From assembly GCA_017395685.1 (NCBI GenBank), contig JAFQOD010000047.1, forward strand, positions 48,669-112,668: DNA of 64,000 nt. Reading direction: 5' to 3'. A program made the position numbers and the translations under genes. Below are positions 1 to 11,100 of the stretch, piece by piece (position 1 is the first letter of the stretch; each line of letters begins with the position of its first letter). The notes under the pieces are model-generated. The model ran no database searches. It was not told where the DNA came from and saw only the letters and a program-made list of their open reading frames with translations. The DNA is from Clostridia bacterium. Lineage in GTDB: Bacteria > Bacillota > Clostridia > Christensenellales > Aristaeellaceae.

Positions 1-1130
1 TGGCGGGTGATGGCGTTATCGGTCTGGGTCAGGATGGCCACGAAATCATCCTGGGTTAGGCTTTTGAGATTTACATGCACGGGGAAACGGCCCTGCAGCT
101 CCGGAATCAGATCGGAAACCTTGGCCACATGGAATGCGCCGGCGCCGATGAACAGCATAAAATCAGTGCGCACGGGGCCGTATTTTGTATTGACGGTGGA
201 GCCTTCCACGATGGGCAGGATATCCCGCTGCACGCCTTCCCGGCTGACGTCCGGGCCATGGCCGGATCCGCCTTTGCCTGCAATCTTATCAATTTCATCC
301 AGGAATACAATGCCGCTCTGTTCGCAGCGCTGCAGCGCCTCATCCCGCACTGCATCCTCATCGATCAACTTCTGGGATTCTTCCTGGATCAGAATTTCCC
401 GGGCTTCTTTCACCTTCACATGGCGGATTTTCATCTTCTTGGGCATCATGCCGCCCATCATATCGCCGATGCTGATGGAAGCGCCGCCCACCTCCAGTTG
501 CGGGGCGCTTTCTTCCACTTCGATTTCCAGTTCTTTCTCTTCCAGTTCGCCCCGGCGCAGCTGTTCCCGCACTTCATCCCGTTTTTTACCGACGGCGATT
601 TTTTCTTCTTCCGTGGGTTCGGGCTCGGTCTTGGTACGGCCCAGGATGAAATCCAGGGGATTGTTATTCTGATTCTGCTTCTTGGGAGGATGGAGCAGCA
701 ATGTAACTAGCCGGTCTTCCGCCAGCACCTGGGCGCGGGTCTTGACTCGGGCGGTATGCTCTTCCTTTACCATCCGGACGGAATTTTCCATCAGATCCCG
801 GATGATGGATTCCACATCCCGGCCCACATAACCCACTTCGGTGAACTTGGTAGCCTCTACCTTGATGAAGGGAGCGTCCACCAGTTTGGCCAGGCGGCGG
901 GCAATCTCCGTTTTGCCGACGCCGGTGGGGCCGATCATGAGGATATTCTTGGGATAGATTTCTTCCCGCATTTCCGCCGGCAGCTGGGAGCGGCGATAGC
1001 GATTGCGCAGGGCGATGGCCACAGCACGCTTGGCCTCATCCTGGCCGATGATGTAGCGATCCAGTTCTCGCACCACTTCCCGGGGGGTCAGTTCATGCCG
1101 GCCGGGGCCCAGGGCCTTTACTTCGCTCAT
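1..1130 (-). CDS. hslU: HslU, ATPase subunit of the HslUV protease (3' end cut by window)
   Basis: Partial gene: the first 376 codons are present and the C-terminus lies beyond base 1. HslU is the AAA+ unfoldase ring that feeds substrates into the HslV peptidase chamber in the cytoplasm. The sequence shows Walker [10 protein letters not shown] near residue 67, Walker B FLDEIDKI near residue 275 and a sensor/arginine-finger region ending in ELQGRFPV. The family is about 440-460 residues long, so roughly 70-80 residues are missing. The start ATG at 1130 lies 2 bases after the hslV stop, and the GGAGGTG in the last hslV codons is its ribosome binding site, so the two genes are translationally linked. 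Identification is by motif and synteny and is secure. Confidence 0.96.
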   Translation of the reverse strand, partial: MSEVKALGPGRHELTPREVVRELDRYIIGQDEAKRAVAIALRNRYRRSQLPAEMREEIYPKNILMIGPTGVGKTEIARRLAKLVDAPFIKVEATKFTEVGYVGRDVESIIRDLMENSVRMVKEEHTARVKTRAQVLAEDRLVTLLLHPPKKQNQNNNPLDFILGRTKTEPEPTEEEKIAVGKKRDEVREQLRRGELEEKELEIEVEESAPQLEVGGASISIGDMMGGMMPKKMKIRHVKVKEAREILIQEESQKLIDEDAVRDEALQRCEQSGIVFLDEIDKIAGKGGSGHGPDVSREGVQRDILPIVEGSTVNTKYGPVRTDFMLFIGAGAFHVAKVSDLIPELQGRFPVHVNLKSLTQDDFVAILTQTDNAITR

Positions 1131-1132
1131 GA

Positions 1133-1666
1133 TTACACCTCCTCCACGATGATATTATGGTTGGTATAAACGCAGATGGAGGCGGCAATATGCAGTGCTT
1201 TTTCTGCAATTTCCCGGGCGGACAGATCGGTATTCTGGATCAGTGCGCGGGCAGCGGCCAGGGCATAATTGCCGCCGGAGCCGATGGCCATTACCCCGTC
1301 GTCCGGGCTCATGACCTCGCCGGTACCGGACAGCATCAGCATGCCGTCCTTGTCGGCCACGATCATCATGGCCTCCAATTGACGCAGGGCCTTATCGCTG
1401 CGCCAATCCTGGGCCAGCATTACGGCTGCACGCTCCAGATTGCCGCCGCACTGGGTCAGCTTATCCTCAAAGCGCTCTGCCAGGGTGAAGGCGTCGGCCA
1501 CGGAGCCCGCAAATCCGGTGACTACCGTATCATTGAAAATCCGGCGCACCTTCTTGGCCGTGCCCTTGAAAATGGTGTGTTCTCCCATGGTCACCTGGCC
1601 GTCGCCGGCGATGGCGATCTGGCCGTTGCGGCATACGCCGCAGATGGTGGTTCCTCGAAATTGCAT
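1133..1666 (-). CDS. hslV: HslV, proteolytic subunit of the HslUV protease
   Basis: 177 residues, an N-terminal threonine peptidase of the proteasome beta fold. The protein begins MQFRG-TTI. By homology the catalytic threonine is the first Thr of the TTI run, so a five-residue propeptide (MQFRG) must be removed, as in other clostridial and Bacillus forms, rather than just the initiator Met. Family motifs seen are [45 protein letters not shown] and CVYTN. The reading frame stays open upstream to 1924, but the start at 1666 is preceded by GGAGG at 1676-1680 with 9-base spacing and matches the family N-terminus. The gene is followed 2 bases later by hslU and preceded by a long hairpin-rich gap after trmFO. 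Confidence 0.95.
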   Translation of the reverse strand: MQFRGTTICGVCRNGQIAIAGDGQVTMGEHTIFKGTAKKVRRIFNDTVVTGFAGSVADAFTLAERFEDKLTQCGGNLERAAVMLAQDWRSDKALRQLEAMMIVADKDGMLMLSGTGEVMSPDDGVMAIGSGGNYALAAARALIQNTDLSAREIAEKALHIAASICVYTNHNIIVEEV

Positions 1667-1703
1667 CAATGTTTTCCTCCGTAAATACTGTTGTGGGGAC
1701 GTC

Positions 1704-1755
1704 TTGGGGCTTCCGCAGCCCCAAACCCTGCGCCAGAGGTCATCAACCTCTGGAC
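1704..1755. repeat. Two-hairpin intergenic repeat, type A, copy 1
   Basis: Two perfect 8-bp hairpins lie in tandem: TTGGGGCT/AGCCCCAA (1704-1724, loop TCCGC) and CCAGAGGT/ACCTCTGG (1733-1753, loop CATCA). The same architecture occurs in opposite orientation at 2031-2080. Nothing in it looks coding. Confidence 0.7.
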
Positions 1756-1830
1756 TCCAATCGACGATGTCTGATAGTTTAACAAAACAACTTTTTTTCC
1801 GTCTGAAACGTTGAGAACGGGATTGATTTT

Positions 1831-1957
1831 GCTTCTGGGCGAATGAAAACGATGAAAAATCCACGGGAAAAGCGTACTTTTCCCTGGGATTTTCATTCGT
1901 TTTCCCCGGATGCATAGAATGCATCCGGGTTGGCGGCAGAGCCGCCTGCCCAGAAGC
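1831..1957. repeat. Cloverleaf-like palindromic intergenic element
   Basis: A perfect 10-bp outer stem (GCTTCTGGGC at 1831-1840 with GCCCAGAAGC at 1948-1957) encloses three hairpins. The first spans about 1841-1898 and contains the perfect GGGAAAAG/CTTTTCCC stem (1865-1884). The second is an 11-bp perfect stem CCCGGATGCAT/ATGCATCCGGG (1905-1929). The third is GGCGGC/GCCGCC (1932-1946). The element lies in the 437-base gap 1667-2103 between trmFO and hslV. Apart from this element and its two flanking type A repeats, I see no gene or clear promoter in that gap. Confidence 0.7.
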
Positions 1958-2030
1958 TTTGTATGCATTAGCAGCTTATGTGGCAGCAGGAAATCGCTGT
2001 AAAGGAGAAATTGCCTGTTCTGCAAGAGGG

Positions 2031-2080
2031 GTCCAGGGATGAAATCCCTGGTTCGGGGGTACGGGGGCGGAAGACGCCCC
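2031..2080. repeat. Two-hairpin intergenic repeat, type A, copy 2 (inverted)
   Basis: CCAGGGAT/ATCCCTGG (2033-2051) is followed by GGGGCG/CGCCCC (2064-2080, loop GAAGA). This is the same two-hairpin order as 1704-1755 read on the other strand, so the two copies bracket the cloverleaf element as inverted repeats. Confidence 0.6.
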
Positions 2081-2103
2081 TGCCCGGTCGTTCCCCTGCC
2101 AGG

Positions 2104-3396
2104 TCACAGCTCCTTTTTCAGCGCCGCGATCTTTTCCAGCGCCCTTTCTGCAATCTTTTCATAGCGCTGGATTTTATTGCGGATTCTTCCCGGCCAGCCA
2201 TCGATGATGCCGTAGGTGACATTCATGGGCTGGAAGGCACTGTTGGGGGTGGAGATATAGTGGCCCAGGGCGCCAAGGGCAGTTTCCCGGGTGAAATCGA
2301 GGGGGGCTTTTCCCTGCATCTGGCGTGCCATGGCAATGCCGGCCACCAGACCGCTGCCCGCAGATTCCACATAGCCCTCCACGCCGGTCATCTGCCCGGC
2401 GAAATAGAGATGGGGCCGGGCAATCATCTGGAAATGATGATTGAGCAGGCCGGGGCTGTTGAGGAATGTATTTCGGTGCATGACGCCGTATCGGGCGTAT
2501 TCCGCATTTTCCAGGCCGGGGATCATGCCGAATACCCGCTTCTGTTCCGGGAATTTCAGCCTGGTCTGGAATCCCACAAGATTATAAAGCGTTCCGGCAG
2601 CGTCATCCTGCCGAAGCTGCAAAACGGCATAGGCTTCCCTGCCCGTTTTGGGATCGGGCAGGCCTACCGGCTTCATGGGGCCGAAAGCCAATACCATATG
2701 CCCGCGCCTGGCCATGGATTCCACCGGCATGCAGCCTTCGAATACCTTCTTTTCTTCAAAGCCATGGATGGGGGCGGTTTCCGCTTCCAGCAGGGCCAGG
2801 ACGAAGGCATCGTATTCATCTTTGCTCATGGGGCAGTTGAGATAATCCTCGCCCCGGCCATAGCGGGAAGCACGGAATACCTTATCCATATTCAGGGATT
2901 CGGCTGTTACGATAGGGGCGGCGGCATCATAGAAATTGAGGGTGGAAACCTCAGGCATCTGTGCGATGGCCTCCGCCATTTTATCGGAGGTCAGGGGACC
3001 TGTGGCGATGATGGCGGGGGTATCGGGGATTTCCGTTACTTCCCGGTATTCCAATGTTACCAGGGGATGATTTTTCAGCTTTTCGGTAATGAAGCCGGAA
3101 AAGGTATCCCGGTCCACTGCCAGGGCGCCGCCGGCGGGCACCTTGGCATGATCCGCTGCCTGCATGATCAGGGAATCCAGGGCCCGCATTTCTTCCTTCA
3201 GCAGGCCCACCGCATTCTGGATGCGGTCGGAACGCAGGGAATTGGAACAGACCAATTCAGCAAACAGGGGTGAGGAATGGGCAGGGCTCATGGAGAGGGG
3301 CTTTTGCTCAATCAGGGTAACGGGAATCCCCCGTTTTACCAATTGCCATGCTGCTTCGCAGCCTGCCAGCCCTGCGCCGATTACGGTGACACTCAT
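2104..3396 (-). CDS. trmFO: TrmFO, folate/FAD-dependent tRNA (uracil-54-C5)-methyltransferase
   Basis: 430 residues, usual length for the family. It makes ribothymidine (m5U54) in the tRNA T-loop using methylenetetrahydrofolate and FADH2. The N-terminal Rossmann FAD site is [13 protein letters not shown] (residues 4-16). It is followed by the characteristic SNSLRSDR and GLLKEEMR segments, and near the C-terminus by [19 protein letters not shown], which is typical of TrmFO and related GidA-like flavoproteins. The ATG overlaps the topA stop as ATGA (3393-3396). The neighbours topA-trmFO-hslV-hslU match the order in Bacillus, where codV (xerC-like) normally lies between trmFO and hslV. Here that position holds only repeats. 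Confidence 0.96.
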   Translation of the reverse strand: MSVTVIGAGLAGCEAAWQLVKRGIPVTLIEQKPLSMSPAHSSPLFAELVCSNSLRSDRIQNAVGLLKEEMRALDSLIMQAADHAKVPAGGALAVDRDTFSGFITEKLKNHPLVTLEYREVTEIPDTPAIIATGPLTSDKMAEAIAQMPEVSTLNFYDAAAPIVTAESLNMDKVFRASRYGRGEDYLNCPMSKDEYDAFVLALLEAETAPIHGFEEKKVFEGCMPVESMARRGHMVLAFGPMKPVGLPDPKTGREAYAVLQLRQDDAAGTLYNLVGFQTRLKFPEQKRVFGMIPGLENAEYARYGVMHRNTFLNSPGLLNHHFQMIARPHLYFAGQMTGVEGYVESAGSGLVAGIAMARQMQGKAPLDFTRETALGALGHYISTPNSAFQPMNVTYGIIDGWPGRIRNKIQRYEKIAERALEKIAALKKEL

Positions 3397-5516
3397 TCTT
3401 CATCCTCCGTATGCGCTGCGGCTACCTCTACCCGGTGGCGGCAGGTTTCATTGCTGCAAAGATGCCAGGTTTCGCCTTTGCGGGAACGCTTCAGGGTCAT
3501 GAAGCTGCCGCACTTTTCACATTTTTCATTGACCGGCATTTCCCAGGAGACGAAATCGCATTCGGGGTAATGCTCGCAGCCGTAGAATTTCCGGTTTTTC
3601 CGGCTGGTTTTTTCCAGCAGCCTTCCGCCGCACTGGGGGCAGCTGGCATCGATATAATTGAGGATGGGCTTGGTATTGCGGCATTCGGGGAAATTGGGAC
3701 AGGCCAGGAATTTGCCGTAGCGGCCCACCCGGTATACCATCTGGGCGCCGCATTTATCGCAGATCACGTCGCTGGGCTCATCCTTGATTTCCACCTTTTC
3801 AATATCCTTTTCTGCATTTTCCAGCATTTCCTTGAAATCGGGATAGAAATCATGGAGCACCTGACGCCAATCCATTTCGCCTTCTTCCACTTCATCCAAT
3901 TGATCTTCCAGAGCGGCGGTAAATTCGGTATCCACCACGGGGCCGAAATATTCAATCATCATGGCATTGATCATACGGCCCAGTTCTGTGGGGAAGAGCC
4001 GCTTGTTTTCCCGCATGACGTAGCCCCGGGCGATAATGGTGGTGATGGTGGGGGCATAGGTGGAGGGACGGCCGATGCCCTTTTCTTCCAGCATCCGCAC
4101 CAGGGAAGCTTCGGTATAGCGGGCGGGGGGCTGGGTGAAATGCTGCTGGCTTTCCACCGATTCAATGATGACGGGGGCGCCTTCTTCAAACTGGGGCAGG
4201 GTGGATTCGGCGGCCTCCTGGGCTTCATCGGTGCCTTCTTCGTATACGCAGGTAAAGCCGGCAAAACGCTTATGCTCGCCATAGAAGCGCATGCCGACGC
4301 CGTTCCCTGCCACATCCATATTCAGGGTATCGTATATGGCAGGCTTCATCTGGCTGGCCAGGAAACGGGAATATATCAGCCGGTAAAGCTGGAATTGTTC
4401 TTTGGTCAGGGATGCCTTGATAGATTCGGGGGTCCGGGTCACATCGGTGGGACGGATGGCCTCGTGGGCGTCTTGGGCATTGCGGCGGCCTTTGAATTCG
4501 TTGGGGGTTTCGGGCAGATAATCATTGCCGAAGCGCTCAGGAATATAGGCACGGACGGCGGCGAGGGCCTCTTCGGAAATATGCACGCTGTCGGTACGGA
4601 TATAGGTGACGATACCCTGGGTGCCTTCCCCTTCCAGATCCACGCCTTCATAGAGCTGCTGCACCACCTGCATGGTTTTCTGGGTGGTGAAATTCAGCTT
4701 GCGGCCGGCCTCCTGCTGAAGGGAGGAGGTGGTGAAGGGCGGCGCAGGCAGCTTTCGCTTTTCGCCGGATTTGATGCCGTACACAGCGAAATGGGCATTT
4801 TCTACCCGGTCACGGGCCTCCAGGGCCTCCTGCTCGTTATGCAGCTCTGCCTTTTTGCCATCCAGGGTGGAAAGCTTCAGGGTGAAGGTGGTTTTCCGGC
4901 CCCGGGCGCTGGGCAGCAGGGCGTTGGCGGTCACATCCCAGTATTCTTCAGGAATGAAATCTTCAATATCCTGTTCCCGGTCCACCACAAGGCGGGTGGC
5001 AACGGACTGCACCCGGCCGGCGGACAGGCCTTTTTTAACCTTGGCCCACAGCAGAGGACTGATCTGATAACCCACCAGCCGGTCCAGGGCGCGGCGTGCC
5101 TGCTGGGCATCCACTTTATTGAGATCGATAGGCCGGGGATTTTGCAGGGCCTGCTCCACGGCACGCTGGGTGATTTCATGGAATTCAATGCGGCAGGGCG
5201 CATTCACATCCATGCCCAGGGTATGGGCCAGATGCCAGGAAATGGCCTCGCCCTCCCGGTCAGGGTCGGTTGCCAGATAGATCCGGGAGGCGGTTTTGGC
5301 CTCTTTGCGGATCTTGGTGAGGATTTTACCCCGGCCGTGGATGGTGATATATTTCATTTCAAAGTTGTTTTCTGCGTTTACGCCCAGCTGGGATTTGGGC
5401 AGATCGCGCACATGGCCCTGAGAGGCCTCTACCTTATAGCCACGGCCCAGGAATTTGGCGATGGTGCGGGCCTTGGCGGGGGATTCCACGATAATCAATT
5501 TACTTGCAGATGCCAC
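3393..5516 (-). CDS. topA: DNA topoisomerase I (type IA)
   Basis: 707 residues. It relaxes negative supercoils by nicking and passing single DNA strands. The N-terminal TOPRIM domain has [11 protein letters not shown] and [12 protein letters not shown]. The catalytic tyrosine is in TYIRTDS near residue 304. Three C-terminal four-cysteine zinc ribbons lie within about residues 575-700 (CDKCG...CPNFPEC, CPQCG...CEHYPEC, CEKCG...CSNETC). The last segment is basic and acidic, ending EDEE. The gene sits between dprA (22 bases upstream) and trmFO (4-base overlap), as in Bacillus. The start ATG at 5516 follows GGAGG. Confidence 0.97.
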   Translation of the reverse strand: MASASKLIIVESPAKARTIAKFLGRGYKVEASQGHVRDLPKSQLGVNAENNFEMKYITIHGRGKILTKIRKEAKTASRIYLATDPDREGEAISWHLAHTLGMDVNAPCRIEFHEITQRAVEQALQNPRPIDLNKVDAQQARRALDRLVGYQISPLLWAKVKKGLSAGRVQSVATRLVVDREQDIEDFIPEEYWDVTANALLPSARGRKTTFTLKLSTLDGKKAELHNEQEALEARDRVENAHFAVYGIKSGEKRKLPAPPFTTSSLQQEAGRKLNFTTQKTMQVVQQLYEGVDLEGEGTQGIVTYIRTDSVHISEEALAAVRAYIPERFGNDYLPETPNEFKGRRNAQDAHEAIRPTDVTRTPESIKASLTKEQFQLYRLIYSRFLASQMKPAIYDTLNMDVAGNGVGMRFYGEHKRFAGFTCVYEEGTDEAQEAAESTLPQFEEGAPVIIESVESQQHFTQPPARYTEASLVRMLEEKGIGRPSTYAPTITTIIARGYVMRENKRLFPTELGRMINAMMIEYFGPVVDTEFTAALEDQLDEVEEGEMDWRQVLHDFYPDFKEMLENAEKDIEKVEIKDEPSDVICDKCGAQMVYRVGRYGKFLACPNFPECRNTKPILNYIDASCPQCGGRLLEKTSRKNRKFYGCEHYPECDFVSWEMPVNEKCEKCGSFMTLKRSRKGETWHLCSNETCRHRVEVAAAHTEDEE

Positions 5517-5538
5517 GATACATTCCTCCGTTTTAAGA

Positions 5539-6627
5539 TCAGGGTTTTATCCGGGCAAAGGCCCGGCCGGGCCGCCGCTCAATCTGGCCGCTCAATTCCA
5601 GCAGCGTCAGATGGGGGGTCAATTCTTCTACCGGCATGCCCGTTTCCTGTAATAATTCATCCAGTGTTTTTTCTTCTATCGCCAGGGCCCGCAGCACTGG
5701 ATCCTCCATATCCTCATCGCTGAGGAGGAAGGATGCCTGCTCCGGCCTCTTTGCTTCCCATTCCATGAAGGAAAGGATATCCTGGCCGCAGGTGCATATG
5801 GCCGCGCCCTCCTTCAATAATTTCAGGGGCAGTTCACTGCCCGGCGCATCCACATTGCCCGGCAGTGCGAATACTTCCCTTCCCTGATCCAGGGCGTGAT
5901 TGATGGTGGAGTGGGTGCCGCTTCTTTCCTGGGCCTCGATCAATAATACGCCGTCGGAAAGCCCGGATATGATGCGGTTTCTTACCGGAAAATGATGGGC
6001 AAGAGGCGGCGCAGAAGGGGCAAGTTCTGTGATGATGGCGCCGCCGCCATCCACAATCTGCTGGGCCAGTGCTTTATTTTCCGGCGGATAGCTGACCGAC
6101 AGGCCGCAGCCCAGCACAGCGATCGTTTTGCCTCCGGCCTCCAAAGCCCCCAGATGGGCGGCGGAATCGATGCCCCGGGCCAGGCCGCTTACGATGGTTA
6201 CTCCTTTTTCGGCCAGCTCCCGGGCGATGCGGCGTGCCTGCTGGGTGCCGTATCGGCTGCTTCTGCGGGCGCCCACGATGGCAATGGCCGGAGCGTGGGG
6301 CGGGGGCAGCTGACCGCGGATGAAAAGCACATCCGGCGCATCCTCAATGGCGGCAAGGCCCAGCGGATAATCATGATCCCCGAAGAAAATGGCCCTTGCA
6401 GAAAGCTGATCCATTGCCTGCAGCACCTCCCGGCAGCGGGATCGCTTCAGATCGGCCAGCAGGGAAAAGGCGCTTTCCCCCAGGAGATCATAGAAGGCGG
6501 GGGAAAACTGATCCCACAGGGCCAGGGGGCCGCCGTGCAGCTGCTGCAATTGATCCAGCCGGCTCCATGCACCCATGGGCGCTGCCTGCAGCCAGATACG
6601 GGCCAGTTGTTCATTGGTGTAATCCAT
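5539..6627 (-). CDS. dprA: DprA (Smf), loader of RecA on incoming single-stranded DNA
   Basis: 362 residues. In natural transformation DprA protects imported single-stranded DNA and loads RecA. The protein has an N-terminal helical region (about 1-75). The extended Rossmann DprA domain follows, with IVGARRSSRYG, VSGLARGID, GCGLSVSYPPEN, FPVRNRIISGLS, ERSGTHSTINHALDQGR and ALPGNVD. The C-terminal winged helix covers about residues 295-362. Its stop lies 22 bases before topA and its start follows the comM stop by 3 bases. Together with comM this suggests retained competence-type recombination functions, although dprA is also kept in many bacteria not known to be transformable. Confidence 0.96.
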   Translation of the reverse strand: MDYTNEQLARIWLQAAPMGAWSRLDQLQQLHGGPLALWDQFSPAFYDLLGESAFSLLADLKRSRCREVLQAMDQLSARAIFFGDHDYPLGLAAIEDAPDVLFIRGQLPPPHAPAIAIVGARRSSRYGTQQARRIARELAEKGVTIVSGLARGIDSAAHLGALEAGGKTIAVLGCGLSVSYPPENKALAQQIVDGGGAIITELAPSAPPLAHHFPVRNRIISGLSDGVLLIEAQERSGTHSTINHALDQGREVFALPGNVDAPGSELPLKLLKEGAAICTCGQDILSFMEWEAKRPEQASFLLSDEDMEDPVLRALAIEEKTLDELLQETGMPVEELTPHLTLLELSGQIERRPGRAFARIKP

Positions 6628-6630
6628 GGA

Positions 6631-8166
6631 TCAGCCTCCCCAGTATTTGCTGTCCAGCGCCCGGTATTGAATGGCCTCGGCAATATGGGCGGGGGAGATG
6701 GCAGCTTCGCCTGCCAGATCGGCGATGGTGCGGGCTACCTTGATGATGCGGGTATAGCCCCGCATGCTGACCCCCATTTTTTCCACTGCCCGGGCAAGCA
6801 GCATCTGGGCCTGGGAAGACAGGGGACAGAGTTCCTTCAGGGCGCTGCTGTCCATCTGGGCATTGCAGAAAATATGATGGACAGAAAGGCGATTAAGCTG
6901 CCGCTCCCGGGCCTTCTGCACCCGGGCCCTGACAGTGGCGGAATTTTCCGCCGGAGCAGCGGCATTGATTTCGCTGACGGGCACGGCGTCCACTTCCACC
7001 TGCAGATCGATGCGATCCAGCAGCGGCCCGGAAATTCGGTTCAGATATCGTTTGATGGCAAATTCCCCGCAGTTGCACTGGCGGGTGCGGCTGCCATAAT
7101 ATCCGCAGGGGCAGGGATTCATCCCTGCCACCAGCATGCAGCGGGACAGATACTGGGCCCGGGCGCGCACCCGGGATACGGACGCCACCCCGTCCTCCAG
7201 GGGCTGGCGCAGGGCTTCCAGGACGCTGGGAGCATATTCCGGCAGCTCATCCAGGAAAAGCACCCCATTATGGGCCAGGGAAATTTCCCCCGGCTTGGCG
7301 TCTGCGCCGCCGCCTACCAGGGCAGGGGCGGATACGGCATGATGAGGTGTGCGGAAGGGACGCTGGGTCATCAGGCCCTCTCCCGGCTTCAGCAGCCCGG
7401 CCACCGAATGAATGCGGGTGGTTTCACAGGCCTCTTCAAAGGTCATCTGGGGCAGGATGCCGGGAAGGCACCGGGCCAGCATGGTTTTACCGCTGCCGGG
7501 CACCCCGATCATCAGCAGGTTATGGCCGCCTGCTGCGGCAATTTCCAGTGCCCTGCGTGCCCCCTGCTGGCCCTTTACCAGGGAAAGATCCAGAATGGGG
7601 GCGCTTTGGGACAGGCTTTCTTCATAGGGGATCTGGATCTGGGCAGGGATGGGCATCCGGCCGCTGAGGTGATCCACCGCCTGGGCAAGATTATCCGCCG
7701 GATAAATGAGCATGCCGGAAAGGGACTGCACCTCAGCAGCATTGGCCCTTGGCAGCACCACGGCCTCGATCCCTCTCTGACAGGCGGCAATGGCCATGGA
7801 CAGGGCGCCCCGAACGGGGAGCAGCGATCCATCCAGGGATAATTCCCCCAGCAGCAGCGTTTTTGTCAGATCGGGCAGGCTGACCTGGCGGGATGCAGCA
7901 ATAATGGATATGGCGATGGGCAGATCAAAGGCTGCCCCTTCTTTTTTCAGATCGGCGGGGGAAAGATTGATGGTGATTTTTCCGCCAGGCATGGCATAGC
8001 CGGAATTGCGCAGGGCGCCGGTCACCCGATCCTTGCTTTCACGGACGGCGGTATCGGGAAGGCCGACCATGGAAAAGCCGAAAATGCCGCCTGTCACATC
8101 CGTTTCCACCAGTACCGGCTGTCCATCCACGCCCTGCAGGGCGAAGCATAATGTTCTTGCCAGCAT
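6631..8166 (-). CDS. comM: ComM/YifB-family Mg-chelatase-like AAA+ ATPase
   Basis: 511 residues, normal for the YifB/ComM family, hexameric helicase-like ATPases that promote branch migration during transformation. The N-terminal Lon-like ChlI domain covers residues 1-190 (VGLPDTAVRESKDRV, INLSPADLKKEGAAFDLPIA). The AAA+ core has Walker A GVPGSGKTM near residue 222 and Walker B LFLDELPE. The C-terminal Mg-chelatase lid has SMRGYTRIIKVARTIADL. A four-cysteine motif around NPCPCGYYG...QCNC is typical of the family. It lies directly upstream of dprA with 3 bases between them, so the two are co-expressed. Confidence 0.94.
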   Translation of the reverse strand: MLARTLCFALQGVDGQPVLVETDVTGGIFGFSMVGLPDTAVRESKDRVTGALRNSGYAMPGGKITINLSPADLKKEGAAFDLPIAISIIAASRQVSLPDLTKTLLLGELSLDGSLLPVRGALSMAIAACQRGIEAVVLPRANAAEVQSLSGMLIYPADNLAQAVDHLSGRMPIPAQIQIPYEESLSQSAPILDLSLVKGQQGARRALEIAAAGGHNLLMIGVPGSGKTMLARCLPGILPQMTFEEACETTRIHSVAGLLKPGEGLMTQRPFRTPHHAVSAPALVGGGADAKPGEISLAHNGVLFLDELPEYAPSVLEALRQPLEDGVASVSRVRARAQYLSRCMLVAGMNPCPCGYYGSRTRQCNCGEFAIKRYLNRISGPLLDRIDLQVEVDAVPVSEINAAAPAENSATVRARVQKARERQLNRLSVHHIFCNAQMDSSALKELCPLSSQAQMLLARAVEKMGVSMRGYTRIIKVARTIADLAGEAAISPAHIAEAIQYRALDSKYWGG

Positions 8167-8197
8167 CGGCCTCCACCTCTCTTTTACATCATTGGTA

Positions 8198-11100
8198 TTA
8201 ATACCACAGCCAGTTGGGGAACCATTTCATCATTTCCAGCCATTGCTGGGGCACTTCCACGCCGCTGGCGTAGGGGAAGAAGGCGATGAACAGCACACCG
8301 GCGATGGCAAGCAGCACGATCAGGGTGATCTTTGCCGCCTTTTCCCATTTTTCTCCCAGCCAATCCAGGCACATCAGGGTACACAGGATGATGAAAGGTA
8401 CGCTGGGGAAATAGTGATAAATATAGGTGCCTCTGGGTACCAGCACCCAGGGAAGGTATTGAGCCGCAAAGCAGATCAGCAGCAGCGCATACCGGGGATC
8501 ATCCTTTTCTGCATGCAGGGCGATGGTATAATCCCTGCGGAAATGCCGCTTGGCCCACAGGATCATCACCCCAAATAAACCAATCAGACCCACCCACCAT
8601 ACGGCAGGATTGCCCATGGCCATGATGGTGGATTGCATGCCGGGGGCTTCCGTATTGGATTGGAAATACCACATGGGCTTACCGATCACCGGCCACTGAT
8701 ACCAGGGCGTATTGAAGAAATGATCGGCGCCGAAGCCGGATTGGCCGTGATAGCCCAGCATACCGCCCACTTCGCCGGTATTGAAATAATCGCCTACGGC
8801 CGCCTCAATCACCTTCTCCACCGTCACCCCGCCGGAAGGGGCAAAATAGGGGATGTAGGAAAGGTAATAGATCAGAAGCGGAATGAAAATGAACAGCACA
8901 AAGCAGCTGCCGATGGTGGCAAGCAGCCGGGGAATGCCGGCGCCGGCCGCCGTTTGTTCTTCCGGGGTGCGCTTTTTGACGGGGATTTCAGCGGCCCACA
9001 AATGCTCCCGGTACCGCCGCCAAAGCCCGAAGAACAGGATCAGGGCCAGGCCTACTGCAGCATACACCCCGGTCCATTTACTGGCAATGGCACAGCCCAT
9101 GCATAGGCCTGAAAGGGCCAGGGGGATCAGCGTCTTCCAGAAGGGCGTCTTATAATAATCCAGATAGAACCAGCGCAGCATGAAATACACTTCCCAGATG
9201 ATGAACAGCACCACGAAGCTATCGATGGTGGCAATTCGGGTCTGGGTAAAGTGCATCAGATCGAGGGCCATGAGCAGGATTGCGCCCAGGCCGCCCCACT
9301 TTTTCCTTATCAGCAGATGCCCCAGCAGATACATCCCCGGCAGCATCAGCACCCCGGCCAGAGCGCCCGCAAAGCGCCAGCCAAAGGGCGTCATGCCAAA
9401 GAGGGCGATGCACCAGCTGATCAGCACCTTGCCCAGGGGCGGATGGGTGGTTTCGTAGGGGTGAATGCCGTGCAGGTGCTCATAACCGGTACGGGCATGA
9501 TAAATTTCATCAAAATAGGTGGAGTTATACCAGCCGGGATTGCCCTCCATGGTGCCCGGTTCATCCACAAGAGGGGCAGGATCATGATTGGCCAGGGAGG
9601 AAGTAATGGATGCAGGGGAAATACATTCACCGGTTACGGTATCCCGGAACAGCAGCTCAAAGAGGGGCAGCCCATAATGATTGGCGGTGAGGCGCACATA
9701 GCGGGCGGTGATATCGGCGGCAAAGGGGCTGCCGGAATAATCGCTGACAGGCTTCCATTTGAAGCAATCGCCGTAATGGAGAGGGGCGGAATAGGCATAT
9801 TCCCAATATGTTCCATCCTTGCCGGTTTCTACGGTGAAGCCAGTCTGATCAAAGCTGTGAATGCCTTCAAAATAGAACAGATTGAATTGCTTTTCTTCCC
9901 CCAGATCGATGATGACCTGTTCATCCGGATCCCTGGATTGCCAGAGGGTCTGGGGCGCTTTGGTGGAGCCCAGATTGACAAATGCCAATACGGCATAGGC
10001 GGCTGTAATGGAAAGCATGAGGATGTAATCCCGCTTTTTCAGCCGGGGCAGGGGCTTATTATCATGCCGGGGGGCAGTACGGGGCAGGAGGGGAGCAGCA
10101 GAAACCGCAGCGGAATCCTTCTTTTCCGCCATCGGTACAAGCGCAGCGGCCCTATCCGTAATCAGGCAGGAAACCATGACGGCGTATCCGCACAGCAGAC
10201 AATTGACGGCGGATACCAGATATTCGATCCAGGCCATATCGCTGGCGAGCTGATAGGCAGGGGCGTCCAGATGGGCCTCAAAACCGCCGATGCGGATATT
10301 GCGGTCCAGGGCGCAGCCCACATTCAGGAAGCCTGTCAGGGTAATGCCCAGGGCCAGATACAGAATGCGCTTATCCTTTTTCAGGAAATAGGCAAGCCAC
10401 AAAAGCCCCACACAGGGGAACAGATATCTTTCATGCATCATGGAGCCGGTGCAATACAGCATCAGCAGCATCACAGCCCCCAGCAAGGGCAGATTTCTGA
10501 TATCACCGCCCAGAATATAGAGGGCGCCTGTCAGCAGCACGGCATAGGCGATCATGATAGAGCCCAGATTGGAATAGGTAAGAACCCCAAACAGGGCCAT
10601 CACCAGCAGCACCATAGCCAGCAGCAGGGAAAGACCGGCCATCACCAGCAGGCGGATTCTGCCTTCCCGGCTGCGCCATTTTTCCCGGATGCCCCCTTTA
10701 TCCATCAGCACAGAAGCAATCAGGGGCAGCACGGAAATCAGATACACGATGAAAATCATCACCGCTTCGCCGCTGATATTGGTTTCCACGCTGATCCAGT
10801 TTTTGCCCAGCAGGAAATAAATATTGCAGGCGTTCAGAGTGACGTAATTATACTGCACCATGGTTTCGCTGTAGAGGGTGATCAGCCAGGAGATACCGCC
10901 CCGGTTGATGGAAAAGGGCACGATGATCAGGGCAGCCGCAGCAATGGCAATGGCAAGCCCCATCAGGCTGTCCTTGAGGATTTCCTTCCGGCGGTTCAGA
11001 TCGCGCCATCCATTGATCAGATGGAATGCCAGGGCGATCAGGCCCAGGGGGCCGAACATCAGCGCTTGGGGCTTGACCAGGATGGATACCACGTAGACGG

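Noticed and set aside
1667..1924. Upstream extension of the hslV frame
   Set aside because: The extension runs through the palindromic repeats and does not resemble HslV; a strong ribosome binding site marks 1666 as the start.
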